Source of the DNA: Bryobacteraceae bacterium
Lineage (GTDB): Bacteria > Acidobacteriota > Terriglobia > Bryobacterales > Bryobacteraceae
Assembly (NCBI GenBank): GCA_030041985.1
Contig: JASIAM010000063.1
Coordinates: 1 to 33,357 of the forward strand
Length of the DNA: 33,357 nt
Direction of reading: 5' to 3'
Both the position numbers and the translations under genes were made by a program. The notes beneath the pieces are model-generated. The model saw only the letters and a program-made list of their open reading frames with translations. It was not told the origin of the DNA and made no database searches. Shown piece by piece: positions 15,923-23,832 of this stretch; position 1 is the stretch's first letter, and every line of letters starts with the position of its first letter.

Positions 15923-17071
15923 ATGGCCTTCTACAAAACCCACGCACCGAAGCACCGCGAACACCAGAGAGAATTATTGTTGCCGGAACTCGAGGGCATG
16001 AAAGCCCTCCGCGATGAAGCAGCTATTCCCTCGCGCCAATGGCAGGAAGAAGTCCGGCGCGGCAAAGAGTGGGGCCTCGAGTGTGTAGATTCGATACAGG
16101 ACAAAGCCGAGATCAGTTGCTTCCAGCGCGGTGAGCTGCCGCATTGGTCCGGCATCAACACCTTCCTGAAAACCCACTATTTGGAAGATATCCGGCGCGT
16201 TGGGGAGTATGACGTGGCTTTCCTGGGAGTCCCGTTCGATATCGCGACCACCTACCGCGCGGGAACGCGCTTCGGCCCGCAAGGTATCCGGCGCATATCG
16301 TCCCTCTACACCACTTACAACTTCGAGCTGGGCGTGGATCTGCGCGAGTCACTGAAAATGTGCGACGCGGGCGATGTCTTCTGCCCCGCCAATATCACCA
16401 AGAGCCACGATCAAATATCGAAAGCCGTGGCGCACGTCTTGTCCGAAGGCACGTTGCCCATGATTATGGGCGGCGATCACTCGATCGGCTATCCATGCGT
16501 GCGCGGAGTGGCGCAGTGTATCGAAGGCAAGGTCGGTATCATTCACCTGGACCGTCACATCGATACCCAGGAAAAAGATATGGACGAAATTATGCACACC
16601 TGCCCCTGGTTTCATGCCACCAATATTCCCAACTGCCCGCCCACCAACCTGGTGCAAGTGGGAATCGGAGGCTGGCAGGTACCGCGGCCGGGAGTGAAAA
16701 AGGGCCGGGAGCGGGGATCGACCGTGCTCACGATCCAGGATATCGAGCGGATCGGAATCGAGAAGACGGTAGAGATTGCGCTCGAGGTTGCCTGGAAGGG
16801 CGCGAGCGCAGTCTATCTTTCCTTCGATATCGATTCGGTGGATGCGGGATTTGTCCCTGGCACCGGCTGGCCGGAACCGGGAGGTTTTCTGCCCCGCGAA
16901 GCTCTGGCGATTCTGAAAGGCGTTGCCAAAGAGGGAATCGTCGCCATGGAGGCAGTGGAGGTGTCGCCTCCTTACGATATTTCCGATATCACGGCGCTCC
17001 TGGCGGTGCGCGCCCTGGTCGATGTCCTGGCCACAATGGTCAAGCATGGGAGAATCGGCGGGAAACTGTAA
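15923..17071 (+). CDS. Ureohydrolase family protein, probable guanidine hydrolase (agmatinase-like)
   Basis: A 382-residue member of the arginase/agmatinase fold, hydrolysing a guanidino group to release urea or ammonia. All six metal ligands are present: H186 (GGDHS), D210, H212 and D214 (LDRHIDTQ), D302 and D304 (FDIDSVD). It differs from ordinary agmatinases in an N-terminal extension of about 90 residues, in DRHID instead of DAHxD, and in the blocks YRAGTRFGPQGIRRISSLY, GVDLRESLKMCDAGDVF and GTGWPEPGGFLPREAL. These fit my recollection of cyanobacterial Ni-dependent guanidine hydrolase (GdmH, Sll1077; about 390 residues). The nearby importer supports this. Agmatinase or another ureohydrolase remains possible. 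The 3' end overlaps the chelatase fusion gene by 26 bases. Confidence 0.85.
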   Translation: MAFYKTHAPKHREHQRELLLPELEGMKALRDEAAIPSRQWQEEVRRGKEWGLECVDSIQDKAEISCFQRGELPHWSGINTFLKTHYLEDIRRVGEYDVAFLGVPFDIATTYRAGTRFGPQGIRRISSLYTTYNFELGVDLRESLKMCDAGDVFCPANITKSHDQISKAVAHVLSEGTLPMIMGGDHSIGYPCVRGVAQCIEGKVGIIHLDRHIDTQEKDMDEIMHTCPWFHATNIPNCPPTNLVQVGIGGWQVPRPGVKKGRERGSTVLTIQDIERIGIEKTVEIALEVAWKGASAVYLSFDIDSVDAGFVPGTGWPEPGGFLPREALAILKGVAKEGIVAMEAVEVSPPYDISDITALLAVRALVDVLATMVKHGRIGGKL

Positions 17072-18818
17072 AACTGCCTTTCTGCTCGCGGCGGATCTTC
17101 AACCGCATGAAGCGGCCTGGCGGGACTGGGAGGGTTACGCGCAAAGGGCGGCGGCCGCCAGCGCGCCTCTACTGGGCTTCATGCCGCAAGTGCGCGCCGC
17201 CGCGCTGGATGAAACTCTCTACCAATCGCTGGCCGCGATAGCCACCGAGGATTTTGCGGAGATCCTGGTTCTTCCGGTGGCGCAGGATTTGAATCTGCTC
17301 GAGCGCGAAATGCTGGGGCGAGTGCTGGCGGAAGCCCGGCGCGCTCATCCTGCCATAGCGATTCATCATGATGATATCGACCCGGGCGATCCGCTGCTGG
17401 TCGAATTTTTTGCCGCCCGCCTGGGACAAACGCTCGAACAGCATGGCCTCATTGCGCAGCGCACCGGCTTGATCCTGGCGGCCAGCGGCAAAGGCGATGC
17501 TGCGAGCCGCGCACAGAGCTACCGGTTTCTGCGCCTCTTGTGGGAACGCGCGGGCCTAGCGGCCGGCGAGATCGGCTTCGTGCGCCACGAGCAGCCGTTT
17601 CTCCTCCGAACCTTCGAGCGCTGTGCCAAATACAATCTCCCGTGGATCGTTGTCCCGCACATGCTTTGGAAGTCCGAGTATTTCTGCTATGCCGAAGTGA
17701 TCCTGGAAAATTTCCGCAAAGATCACGCGCCCGCTGCAGGGTGGCCCATGGCCGCGCCCCCCAAAGATAATCCCGGCATGACAGCATGGCTGGCGCGGCG
17801 CATGACGCAACTGTGGCGGGACAAGCGCCGCCGCGAACTAGCGCGGCAGGCCTCCCCCAAGCGAGCCGCTCCGCCGCCCGCATCCACGTACGTGGTGGGC
17901 AGCGGGACAATCGCAGCGGTCACGAGCAAATCCGAGATGGCGAAGCTGCTGCATGATTTGTGGGGCGGGCAACATCACGGCCGGGTCTTCATAAAAGTTA
18001 CCTGGCACGGCTACGCCACCGGGACCTATACCGATCCGGCCGCGCTCGACCTGCTGTTGGGAGCGCTGCCCACGCCGGCGGTCGTGCTCGAAGGCCACAC
18101 CAGCAGCCGCAATTTAGGCGGCGCCGCATTTGATTGGGAAACACAGGCCCGGGAAAATCGGGCCTGGATTCGCCAGCAGGAGGCCGAATACCTGCGCCGA
18201 ACGGGCCTGGCGGAGGTGCTCGCACGTCACAGCGCCCAATATGTGAACATCACGGAATCCTACTGGGATGACGCTTGCGTTCGGCCGGAAGATGTCTGCC
18301 GCGTGCTCGAACAACGGGGAGTGAAATTGCTTTATCCGCAGCTTGCGCACTTCATTCCGCAAATTCTATGGGAACATGCCGGCTGTCCCCTGATCAGCTT
18401 CGCGAAATTCAAAGGCGCCACGCGACTTACTATATCGAACATGTTTGGGCTGCTACCTGAACCTCTGCGCGCGGCCTGGCATGGTCCCAATATCACCTAC
18501 ATGGCGCGCGTCTGCTGTGACCTTATCAAGTTATACGGCGTCCTGTTTCCGCTGTTTGGCATCGCCGAAGCGCTGTACACCGCGATCCGATGGGACCGGC
18601 GCGGTCTGTATCGTAGCCGTTGGGGGAATTACGACCTGATCGAAAACGCCGGTTATGTTACGGCAAGCCGCGGGTTGGTAACCGCCGACATTCTGGCGAG
18701 CCGCCTGCAGGGTCAGGATGTGAATCGCAGTGCGTTTTTCGATGTGGTCAGAAGCGAGTTAGGCTGGGACGAGGCAGCCGCGAACGCGCCCCTGCCGCTG
18801 ACGGTGCTCGCATCATAA
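17046..18818 (+). CDS. CbiX-like chelatase domain fused to DUF362 domain
   Basis: A 590-residue cytoplasmic protein. Residues about 9-265 resemble a two-repeat CbiX/SirB-type chelatase: FAEILVLPVAQDLNLLEREM and RAHPAIAIHHDDIDPGDPLLVEFF in the first half, then GLILAASGKGDAASRAQSYRF, RLLWERAGL and LPWIVVPHMLW in the second. The usual GHGS metal-binding motif is replaced by AADLQPH; H107, H108, H181 and H205 remain as candidate ligands. A Pro/Ala-rich linker (270-280) leads to a DUF362-like domain (about 310-575): VFIKVTWHG, VVLEGHTSSRN, LISFAKFKGATRLTISNMFGLLP. The ATG at 17046 overlaps the ureohydrolase by 26 bases, implying coupled translation. A metal-insertion role for that enzyme is inference. 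The longer upstream open frame is a shadow of the ureohydrolase. Confidence 0.75.
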   Translation: MGESAGNCKTAFLLAADLQPHEAAWRDWEGYAQRAAAASAPLLGFMPQVRAAALDETLYQSLAAIATEDFAEILVLPVAQDLNLLEREMLGRVLAEARRAHPAIAIHHDDIDPGDPLLVEFFAARLGQTLEQHGLIAQRTGLILAASGKGDAASRAQSYRFLRLLWERAGLAAGEIGFVRHEQPFLLRTFERCAKYNLPWIVVPHMLWKSEYFCYAEVILENFRKDHAPAAGWPMAAPPKDNPGMTAWLARRMTQLWRDKRRRELARQASPKRAAPPPASTYVVGSGTIAAVTSKSEMAKLLHDLWGGQHHGRVFIKVTWHGYATGTYTDPAALDLLLGALPTPAVVLEGHTSSRNLGGAAFDWETQARENRAWIRQQEAEYLRRTGLAEVLARHSAQYVNITESYWDDACVRPEDVCRVLEQRGVKLLYPQLAHFIPQILWEHAGCPLISFAKFKGATRLTISNMFGLLPEPLRAAWHGPNITYMARVCCDLIKLYGVLFPLFGIAEALYTAIRWDRRGLYRSRWGNYDLIENAGYVTASRGLVTADILASRLQGQDVNRSAFFDVVRSELGWDEAAANAPLPLTVLAS

Positions 18819-18844
18819 CTTCCCCACTGAAAACGCGTCTGTCT

Positions 18845-19498
18845 TTACGCAGTTTCGAGGACTGGTTGTGCCAGTAGCCCTTTCTCTTTCAGGCCGGATA
18901 GAGCAAGACCATAACGACCGTGGATACCGGTCTTCTCAAAGATATGCTTCAGGTGGATCTTGACCGTACCTGTCTGTATGCCGAGAGCTTTGGCAATATC
19001 TTTGTTCTTCATGCCCCGCTCCACCAATTCCCGCACCTGCAGCTCGCGCGCCGTTAGCGCGCACCGCGTGCCCGCCGCACGCTCCCAGCCGCGAGTTACT
19101 TCCTGCTCCATCCAGGTGGCGCCCGACGCTACCGAGCGAAGGCATTGGATTAAAGTCGATAATGGTGCCGTCTTGCGCACAATTCCGGCACATCCCGCCT
19201 GCAAAAAGCGAACCGATTCGGCTTCCGACAACGCGGCGCCCCAAACCACGGCCGATGTGGAGATGTCCGCTTCCCGCAACTCCCGCAAGCAGTCCATCAC
19301 GCCTTGAATGCCGTACGCCTTATCTACCAGCAGCACCGATGGCGCTAAGGCGCGCGTCGCCTCCATCGCCTCGGGCAGAGAACTCTCTGCGGCCACGACA
19401 TTAAAGTCGTCCGCCGGTTCCAGCACTTTGCGTAAGCCCTCAATAGCAACGGGTTCCGTGTCACAAATTACGAGTGTATGCACCAATTCACCATCCAC
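18845..19498 (-). CDS. NarL/LuxR-family response regulator (orphan)
   Basis: A 217-residue protein with an N-terminal receiver domain and C-terminal LuxR helix-turn-helix. In the receiver, D13 contributes to the acidic pocket, D59 in SVLLVDK is the probable phosphorylation site, and K109 in GIVRKTAP is the conserved lysine. The second acidic residue next to D13 is absent (CDTEP), so phosphorylation may be weak or atypical. The HTH spans about 147-207 (LTARELQVRELVERGMKNKDIA, then TVKIHLKHIFEKTGI). The start is a GTG at 19498 without a strong ribosome site, so the exact start is uncertain. No histidine kinase is adjacent. It converges with the chelatase-DUF362 gene 26 bases away. Confidence 0.88.
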   Translation of the reverse strand: MDGELVHTLVICDTEPVAIEGLRKVLEPADDFNVVAAESSLPEAMEATRALAPSVLLVDKAYGIQGVMDCLRELREADISTSAVVWGAALSEAESVRFLQAGCAGIVRKTAPLSTLIQCLRSVASGATWMEQEVTRGWERAAGTRCALTARELQVRELVERGMKNKDIAKALGIQTGTVKIHLKHIFEKTGIHGRYGLALSGLKEKGLLAQPVLETA

Positions 19499-19591
19499 TG
19501 GTATATCGGCCTGAAGTTTCGAATACTTTAGTTCCGTCGGAGTAGGGGATCTCTCAACTATCGATTATTCGGCTCGCAGCCGATACTGTGA

Positions 19592-20149
19592 TCAATGGTA
19601 CAGTTGCGTGATCCGGGCGCGATCATCAGCGGAAAGGCCCGAATGTTTGCGTATATCCGCGCGTATCATAAGCTGCCGGCGATAGCGCCCGAAATATTCG
19701 GGAATATTGCCGCCGTACTGGAAGCTATACATGATGTCCGCGAATGCCGCTGTGTGCTGCAAACCCAGCGCGTGCCCCGTTTCATGCAGGCATGTCAAAT
19801 AGACGATCGTATCGCGCATCAACGGATCGTCCGGAGTCTCCGCAGGCGGCAGCACATACACTTCGGCTCCCCGAATCCCGTTCACGGTGATGGGCTGTGC
19901 CTCGCCGTATAAACCTTGGTTGCCGCTCGCCCAGTTCACGCGAATCTGTGCCTTCGCCCGATCCGGCGTCTCGGCGAATGTCAGTTTGCCTCCGCTGGCC
20001 TTCTGCCAGGCTTCGAGAGCCCATTTAGCCAGCTCTTCATCCCCGCGATGGCAGCCGGTCTCAGGCCGTGAGCAGGAATCGATCCAAAAATTCAAGGTTG
20101 CGGCCGGCGCGACCCAAGAGAGCAGCAGCAGGAATCCGAGAGCTTTCAT
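19592..20149 (-). CDS. Secreted matrixin-like metalloprotease (M10)
   Basis: A 185-residue exported protein with a short signal peptide (MKALGFLLLLSWVAPAA). The zinc site is complete: HETGHALGLQH (H122, E123, H126, H132), followed by a Met-turn methionine at M140 in DIMYS. This is a compact matrixin/metzincin catalytic domain with no propeptide or C-terminal domain, as is common in bacterial examples. The substrate is unknown; extracellular or periplasmic protein is likely. An exact AGGAGG lies five bases before its ATG, and that ATG overlaps the stop of yceH as ATGA, so the two are co-transcribed on the minus strand. Confidence 0.88.
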   Translation of the reverse strand: MKALGFLLLLSWVAPAATLNFWIDSCSRPETGCHRGDEELAKWALEAWQKASGGKLTFAETPDRAKAQIRVNWASGNQGLYGEAQPITVNGIRGAEVYVLPPAETPDDPLMRDTIVYLTCLHETGHALGLQHTAAFADIMYSFQYGGNIPEYFGRYRRQLMIRADIRKHSGLSADDRARITQLYH

Positions 20150-20787
20150 TCGAACCTCCTCCGGAAGTCATCGAATTCCCGTCTCAGTTGGCCGAGATTT
20201 TCTTCGAGCGCGCTAATCCTTTCGAGAAGCGCCCTCTCCACAATCGCGCCGTTGTCGCGTGCGGCCGCCATTTCGAGCGGACGCTCCTCCGGAACATCGA
20301 CGTCACCGGCCAGCAAGTGAGCATAGCGGGACTCCCGCGTTCCGGCCTGGCGCGCCAGTTTCTTCACCAGCGCTGCTTCCGCGAGCCGGTTGAGCGCGCC
20401 CTCCACGGCCTCAATATCGTCGAAGGAATACAACCGCTCCGAACGGGAGCGCAGCTCGCCTGGAGTCTGCGGACCGCGCAGCATGAGCACACACATCAGA
20501 GCCGCCTCCCGCCGCCCCAGGTTCAGCACCTCCGTAAATCGCTGCCCATGTTTGGGCACACGGCTGTCGCCTGTAATGCGCACCGCCAGTCCCTTGCGCC
20601 GCAGGCCATCCAGTGCTGTCTCCACCGTGTCCTCGCCGTAAGCCACTACCGGCTCCCGGTTGGATTTCTGATTGCACGCATTGATCAGCGCGTTGAGAGA
20701 AAGCGGATAATATTCGGGCGTGGCGATTTCCTTCTCCAGAAGTGATCCCAGCACCCGCACCTCGCTGGCGTCAAGCTGCCAATCCAT
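20146..20787 (-). CDS. yceH: YceH family protein (DUF480)
   Basis: A 213-residue cytoplasmic protein. It matches the YceH family, which folds as two winged helices: LDASEVRVLGSLLEKEIATPEYYPLSLNAL at the N-terminus, NQKSNREPVV, then VLMLRGPQTPGELRSRSERLY, and a C-terminal coiled-coil tail (about 180-212; ISALEENLGQLRREFDDFRR). The role is not established; the fold suggests a regulator. It is the upstream gene of a two-gene unit with the matrixin protease through a four-base ATGA overlap. The start is the ATG at 20787. Confidence 0.9.
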   Translation of the reverse strand: MDWQLDASEVRVLGSLLEKEIATPEYYPLSLNALINACNQKSNREPVVAYGEDTVETALDGLRRKGLAVRITGDSRVPKHGQRFTEVLNLGRREAALMCVLMLRGPQTPGELRSRSERLYSFDDIEAVEGALNRLAEAALVKKLARQAGTRESRYAHLLAGDVDVPEERPLEMAAARDNGAIVERALLERISALEENLGQLRREFDDFRRRFE

Positions 20788-20837
20788 CTTTTACAGTGTA
20801 CGATTCGTCCGCCCGCTGTGCTTTTGTGCGTCCGGGC

Positions 20838-21701
20838 TCACGCCGCCGGCCGCTGGCTGCCCTTGATCTGCGTCCGGTGCAGGATACGCCGGAATGCCGG
20901 CTCAAAAGCATCCCGGCGATGCATGGTGGAACGATTGTCCCACAGCACGAGATCGCCAACCTGCCATTGGTGGCCCCACACCCATTCCGGCCGCGTAGCA
21001 TGTGACCAGATCTCATCCAGCAGGCTTTCGGATTCCGCCAGCGGCAGACCGCTAATCAACGCGTTGCGGCGCCGCCCGAGATACAGCACCCGGCGTCCCG
21101 TTTCGGGATGAATGGGCGCGAGAGGATGGTACACGCCCGGAGACTCCACAGGATCATCGACAGCCGTTAGACCCTGCCGAACATATCCGCCACTGTTGTA
21201 AGTGGCATCGTGCTTGACAGTGAGCCCGGCGGCCTGCATCTTGAGGGCGTCCGGCAAGCTTTCGTAAGCCTGAACCATGTTGCAGAAATACGTATTCCCG
21301 CCCGCGGCAGGCACCTCCAGAGCGTACAGGATGCTTGCCTTGGGCGGAGTTTCGAGATACGACATATCGGTGTGCCAGACGGCTTCCCCCGCGCCCAGGC
21401 TGCCGATCGGCACTCCATTCTCCACCACGTTGGAAACCACGTAAATCTCCGGATGCCCTTCAACGAAGCGGCGCCCCGTTTCCTGCACCGGCGCCCAATC
21501 GAGATCGCCGAAGCGCCTGCTGAACCGGATCAGATCCGCATCCGTCAGGTGCTGCCCGCGAAACAGCAGAACCAGATGATCGAGCCACGCGCGGTGCACC
21601 GCGGTGAACTCCTCATCGCTTAGATTTCTCAGGTCCACTCCAAGAACTTCGGCAGCGAGAGCCTCTCCCGTGGGCACGATTGTCATATTCCTATTAAACA
21701 C
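20838..21701 (-). CDS. TauD/TfdA family Fe(II)/2-oxoglutarate dioxygenase
   Basis: A 287-residue cytoplasmic oxygenase. The iron ligands are H110 and D112 (VWHTDMSY) and H261 (NRSTMHRRDAF), and R272 or R276 (FRRILHRTQI) would hold 2-oxoglutarate. The N-terminal segment TGEALAAEVLGVDLRNLSDEEF and LLFRGQHLTDADLIRFSRRFG are typical of the TauD/TfdA group. The substrate cannot be read from sequence; taurine, sulfonates and aryloxyacids are used by relatives. No sulfonate transporter is adjacent. The start is uncertain: GTG at 21701 or ATG at 21686 (AGGA only two bases away). Confidence 0.88.
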   Translation of the reverse strand: MFNRNMTIVPTGEALAAEVLGVDLRNLSDEEFTAVHRAWLDHLVLLFRGQHLTDADLIRFSRRFGDLDWAPVQETGRRFVEGHPEIYVVSNVVENGVPIGSLGAGEAVWHTDMSYLETPPKASILYALEVPAAGGNTYFCNMVQAYESLPDALKMQAAGLTVKHDATYNSGGYVRQGLTAVDDPVESPGVYHPLAPIHPETGRRVLYLGRRRNALISGLPLAESESLLDEIWSHATRPEWVWGHQWQVGDLVLWDNRSTMHRRDAFEPAFRRILHRTQIKGSQRPAA

Positions 21702-21773
21702 TGGCGTCCGCCGGAAATGGACTATGACCCGCCAGCTTGACCCCGCCGCAACCCCAACCTATACTCGCTTTCC

Positions 21774-22091
21774 ATGAGACGCATTTTCCTGCTCGCCCTC
21801 TACTCCACTCTCTCCGTAGTCGCTCAGTCTGACCGAGGAAGCATCGACGGAACCGTGAGTGACCGCATCGGTCACAAGGTCGCAAGTGCTTCCGTGGAAG
21901 CCAGGAACATGGATAATGGTGCGGTGTTTCACGCCGAAACCGATGCCCGGGGCGTCTATACCCTGTCTCTGCCAAGAGGCACTTACGAGGTTTCTATAAC
22001 CGCTGCCGGTCATAAGTCCACGCAGCGGGGAGTGGTTGTCACTCCAGACCGGCTCTTGCATGGCATCGATGTAGTCCTGGCTATTCCGTAG
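21774..22091 (+). CDS. Small secreted CarboxypepD_reg domain protein
   Basis: A 105-residue exported protein. A signal peptide (MRRIFLLALYSTLSVVAQ) precedes a single carboxypeptidase regulatory-like beta sandwich: GSIDGTVSDRIGHKVASASVEA, then DARGVYTLSLPRGTYEVSITAAGHKS. In Acidobacteriota this module normally forms the N-terminus of TonB-dependent receptors of about 1000 residues (Oar-like). Here the gene stops right after the module, so it is either a genuine stand-alone domain or the stub of such a receptor. No remaining receptor sequence is seen downstream; the next gene starts 56 bases later. Confidence 0.75.
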   Translation: MRRIFLLALYSTLSVVAQSDRGSIDGTVSDRIGHKVASASVEARNMDNGAVFHAETDARGVYTLSLPRGTYEVSITAAGHKSTQRGVVVTPDRLLHGIDVVLAIP

Positions 22092-22147
22092 CGCAAGACG
22101 CCCCGAACCCCGCTGGCTTTTTGGACCTTGACGGGGCACAATGAGCT

Positions 22148-23828
22148 ATGCGTTACCTGATTTCCCTCGTGGTGCTCGCCGCGCCGCTGTTTGCTCAGGA
22201 AACCCGTACCGACCGGCCCGATCTTACCATCATCAGCCGGATCAAAACTGAGGCGTTCGAAAAATCCCAGGTCATGGACACGCTCGGCTATCTCACCGAT
22301 GCTTACGGTCCGCGTCTCACTGCTTCCCCGGAATTCCGCGAGGCCGCCGATTGGGTGGTCAAGCGCCTCCAGAGCTACGGTGTGCAGGACGCACATTTAG
22401 AAAGATGGGGGCCGTTTGGACGAAGCTGGTCGCTCAAGCAATATGCGCTCGAGATGATCGAGCCGCGCTATGCCCTGCTCGATGCGGCGCCCCTGGCATG
22501 GTCGGACAGCACGCCTTCGTCGGTGTCCGGTGAGATCGTAATCGCTCCCTTCGCTGGGGGCCGCCCTACACTCGATCCGGCCAGGCTCGAAGCCGAACAG
22601 AATCGCTACTTTAACGAGTGGAAAGGGAAATTGCGGGGCAAGATCGTGCTGCTGGCGCCCTTGCGCGAGATTCGGCCCGAGACCCAGCCGCGCTTCGAAC
22701 GCTACACCGATCCACAACTCGCCGGCCTAGCCTTGGCCCCGGCTCCCCTCGCCACGCGGTCCGATGTAAGTGACCTGCGGTTTCCCGACGATCCCGATGA
22801 GGCGCGCCGCTTCAACCAGAGCCTTCCCAGTTATGTGCGCGAACAGTTTGCCAGACAGCGCGAGCGGCTGGCCGTGAAGCGCGCCCAGTTCTTTCGCAAC
22901 GAAGGCGCATTGGCACTGATCAACACCAGCGACACCTCGCGGGATGGGCTGGTGTTTGCCCAAAGCGCGGGCTCTTATGATGAGAAAGACCCGCTTGCCC
23001 TACCCACTTTCGTAGTGACGCGCGAGCAGTACAACCGCATGGCGCGCCTGCTCGAAAAGAAGATTGCGGTGAAAGTTCGAGCCAGCCTTCAGGCCGATAT
23101 CTCCAAAACCAACCAGGATTCCTACAACGTTACCGGTGAAATCCCGGGCGGCGCCAAAAAAGACGAGTTAATCATGATTGGCGCGCATCTCGACTCCTGG
23201 CATTCAGGCACGGGAGCGACCGACAACGGCGCCGGTTCCGCGGTCATGATCGAAGTGATGCGCATTCTCAAGGCGCTCAACCTCAAGCTTGATCGTACCG
23301 TGCGGATCGCCCTCTGGAGCGGTGAAGAAGAGGGACTGCTCGGTTCCAAGGCGTACGTCAAGGAGCACTTCGGCGATCCCGGCACTATGAAGCTCACCGC
23401 CGCCCATGCCCGCCTGTCGGGTTACTTCAATCTCGACAACGGCAGCGGCAAAAATTCGCGGCGTCTACCTGCAAGGCAACGACGCCATGCGGCCCATTTT
23501 CGAGCAATGGCTCGCGCCCTTCCGTGACGAGGGCGTAACGGCCATCAGCATCCGCAATACCGGCGGTACCGACCACCTCTCTTTCGATGATGTCGGTCTG
23601 CCCGGCTTCCAGTTCATTCAGGATCCACTCGACTACGAAACGTCTACCCACCACTCCAACATGGACACGCTCGACCACATCCAGGCTGCCGACCTGATGC
23701 AAGCTGCCGCCGTGATCACCAGTGTGGTGTACGATGCCGCCAACCGCGCGGAAATGCTGCCGCGTAAAGCGCTGCCCAAACCGCAGCCAAAAGCGAACCC
23801 CGCCATCCAGGCGAGCGGAGCGTTCTAG
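22148..23828 (+). pseudogene. Secreted M28 aminopeptidase interrupted by a frameshift
   Basis: An exported M28 metallopeptidase with a signal peptide (MRYLISLVVLAAPLFAQ). The first frame (22148-23527) carries the protease-associated insert and zinc ligands H347 (AHLDSWHSG), D359 (ATDNGAG) and E393/E394 (SGEEEGLLG). Around 23450-23454 a run of five A puts the rest in another frame: reading four A instead gives [14 protein letters not shown] and continues through [10 protein letters not shown] and STHHSNMDT, which hold the last aspartate and histidine ligands, to the stop at 23826-23828. The repaired product would be 559 residues, normal for the family. As sequenced, the protein lacks two metal ligands. 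A homopolymer error is as likely as a true mutation. Confidence 0.8.
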
Positions 23829-23832
23829 CGGT

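Noticed and set aside
16923-17045. N-terminal extension of the chelatase-DUF362 protein to 16923
   Set aside because: These 41 residues are an out-of-frame reading of the ureohydrolase end and do not resemble a chelatase N-terminus.
16360-17241. 293-residue plus-strand open frame inside the ureohydrolase
   Set aside because: Out-of-frame shadow rich in Arg and Ser; the ureohydrolase frame has all metal ligands.
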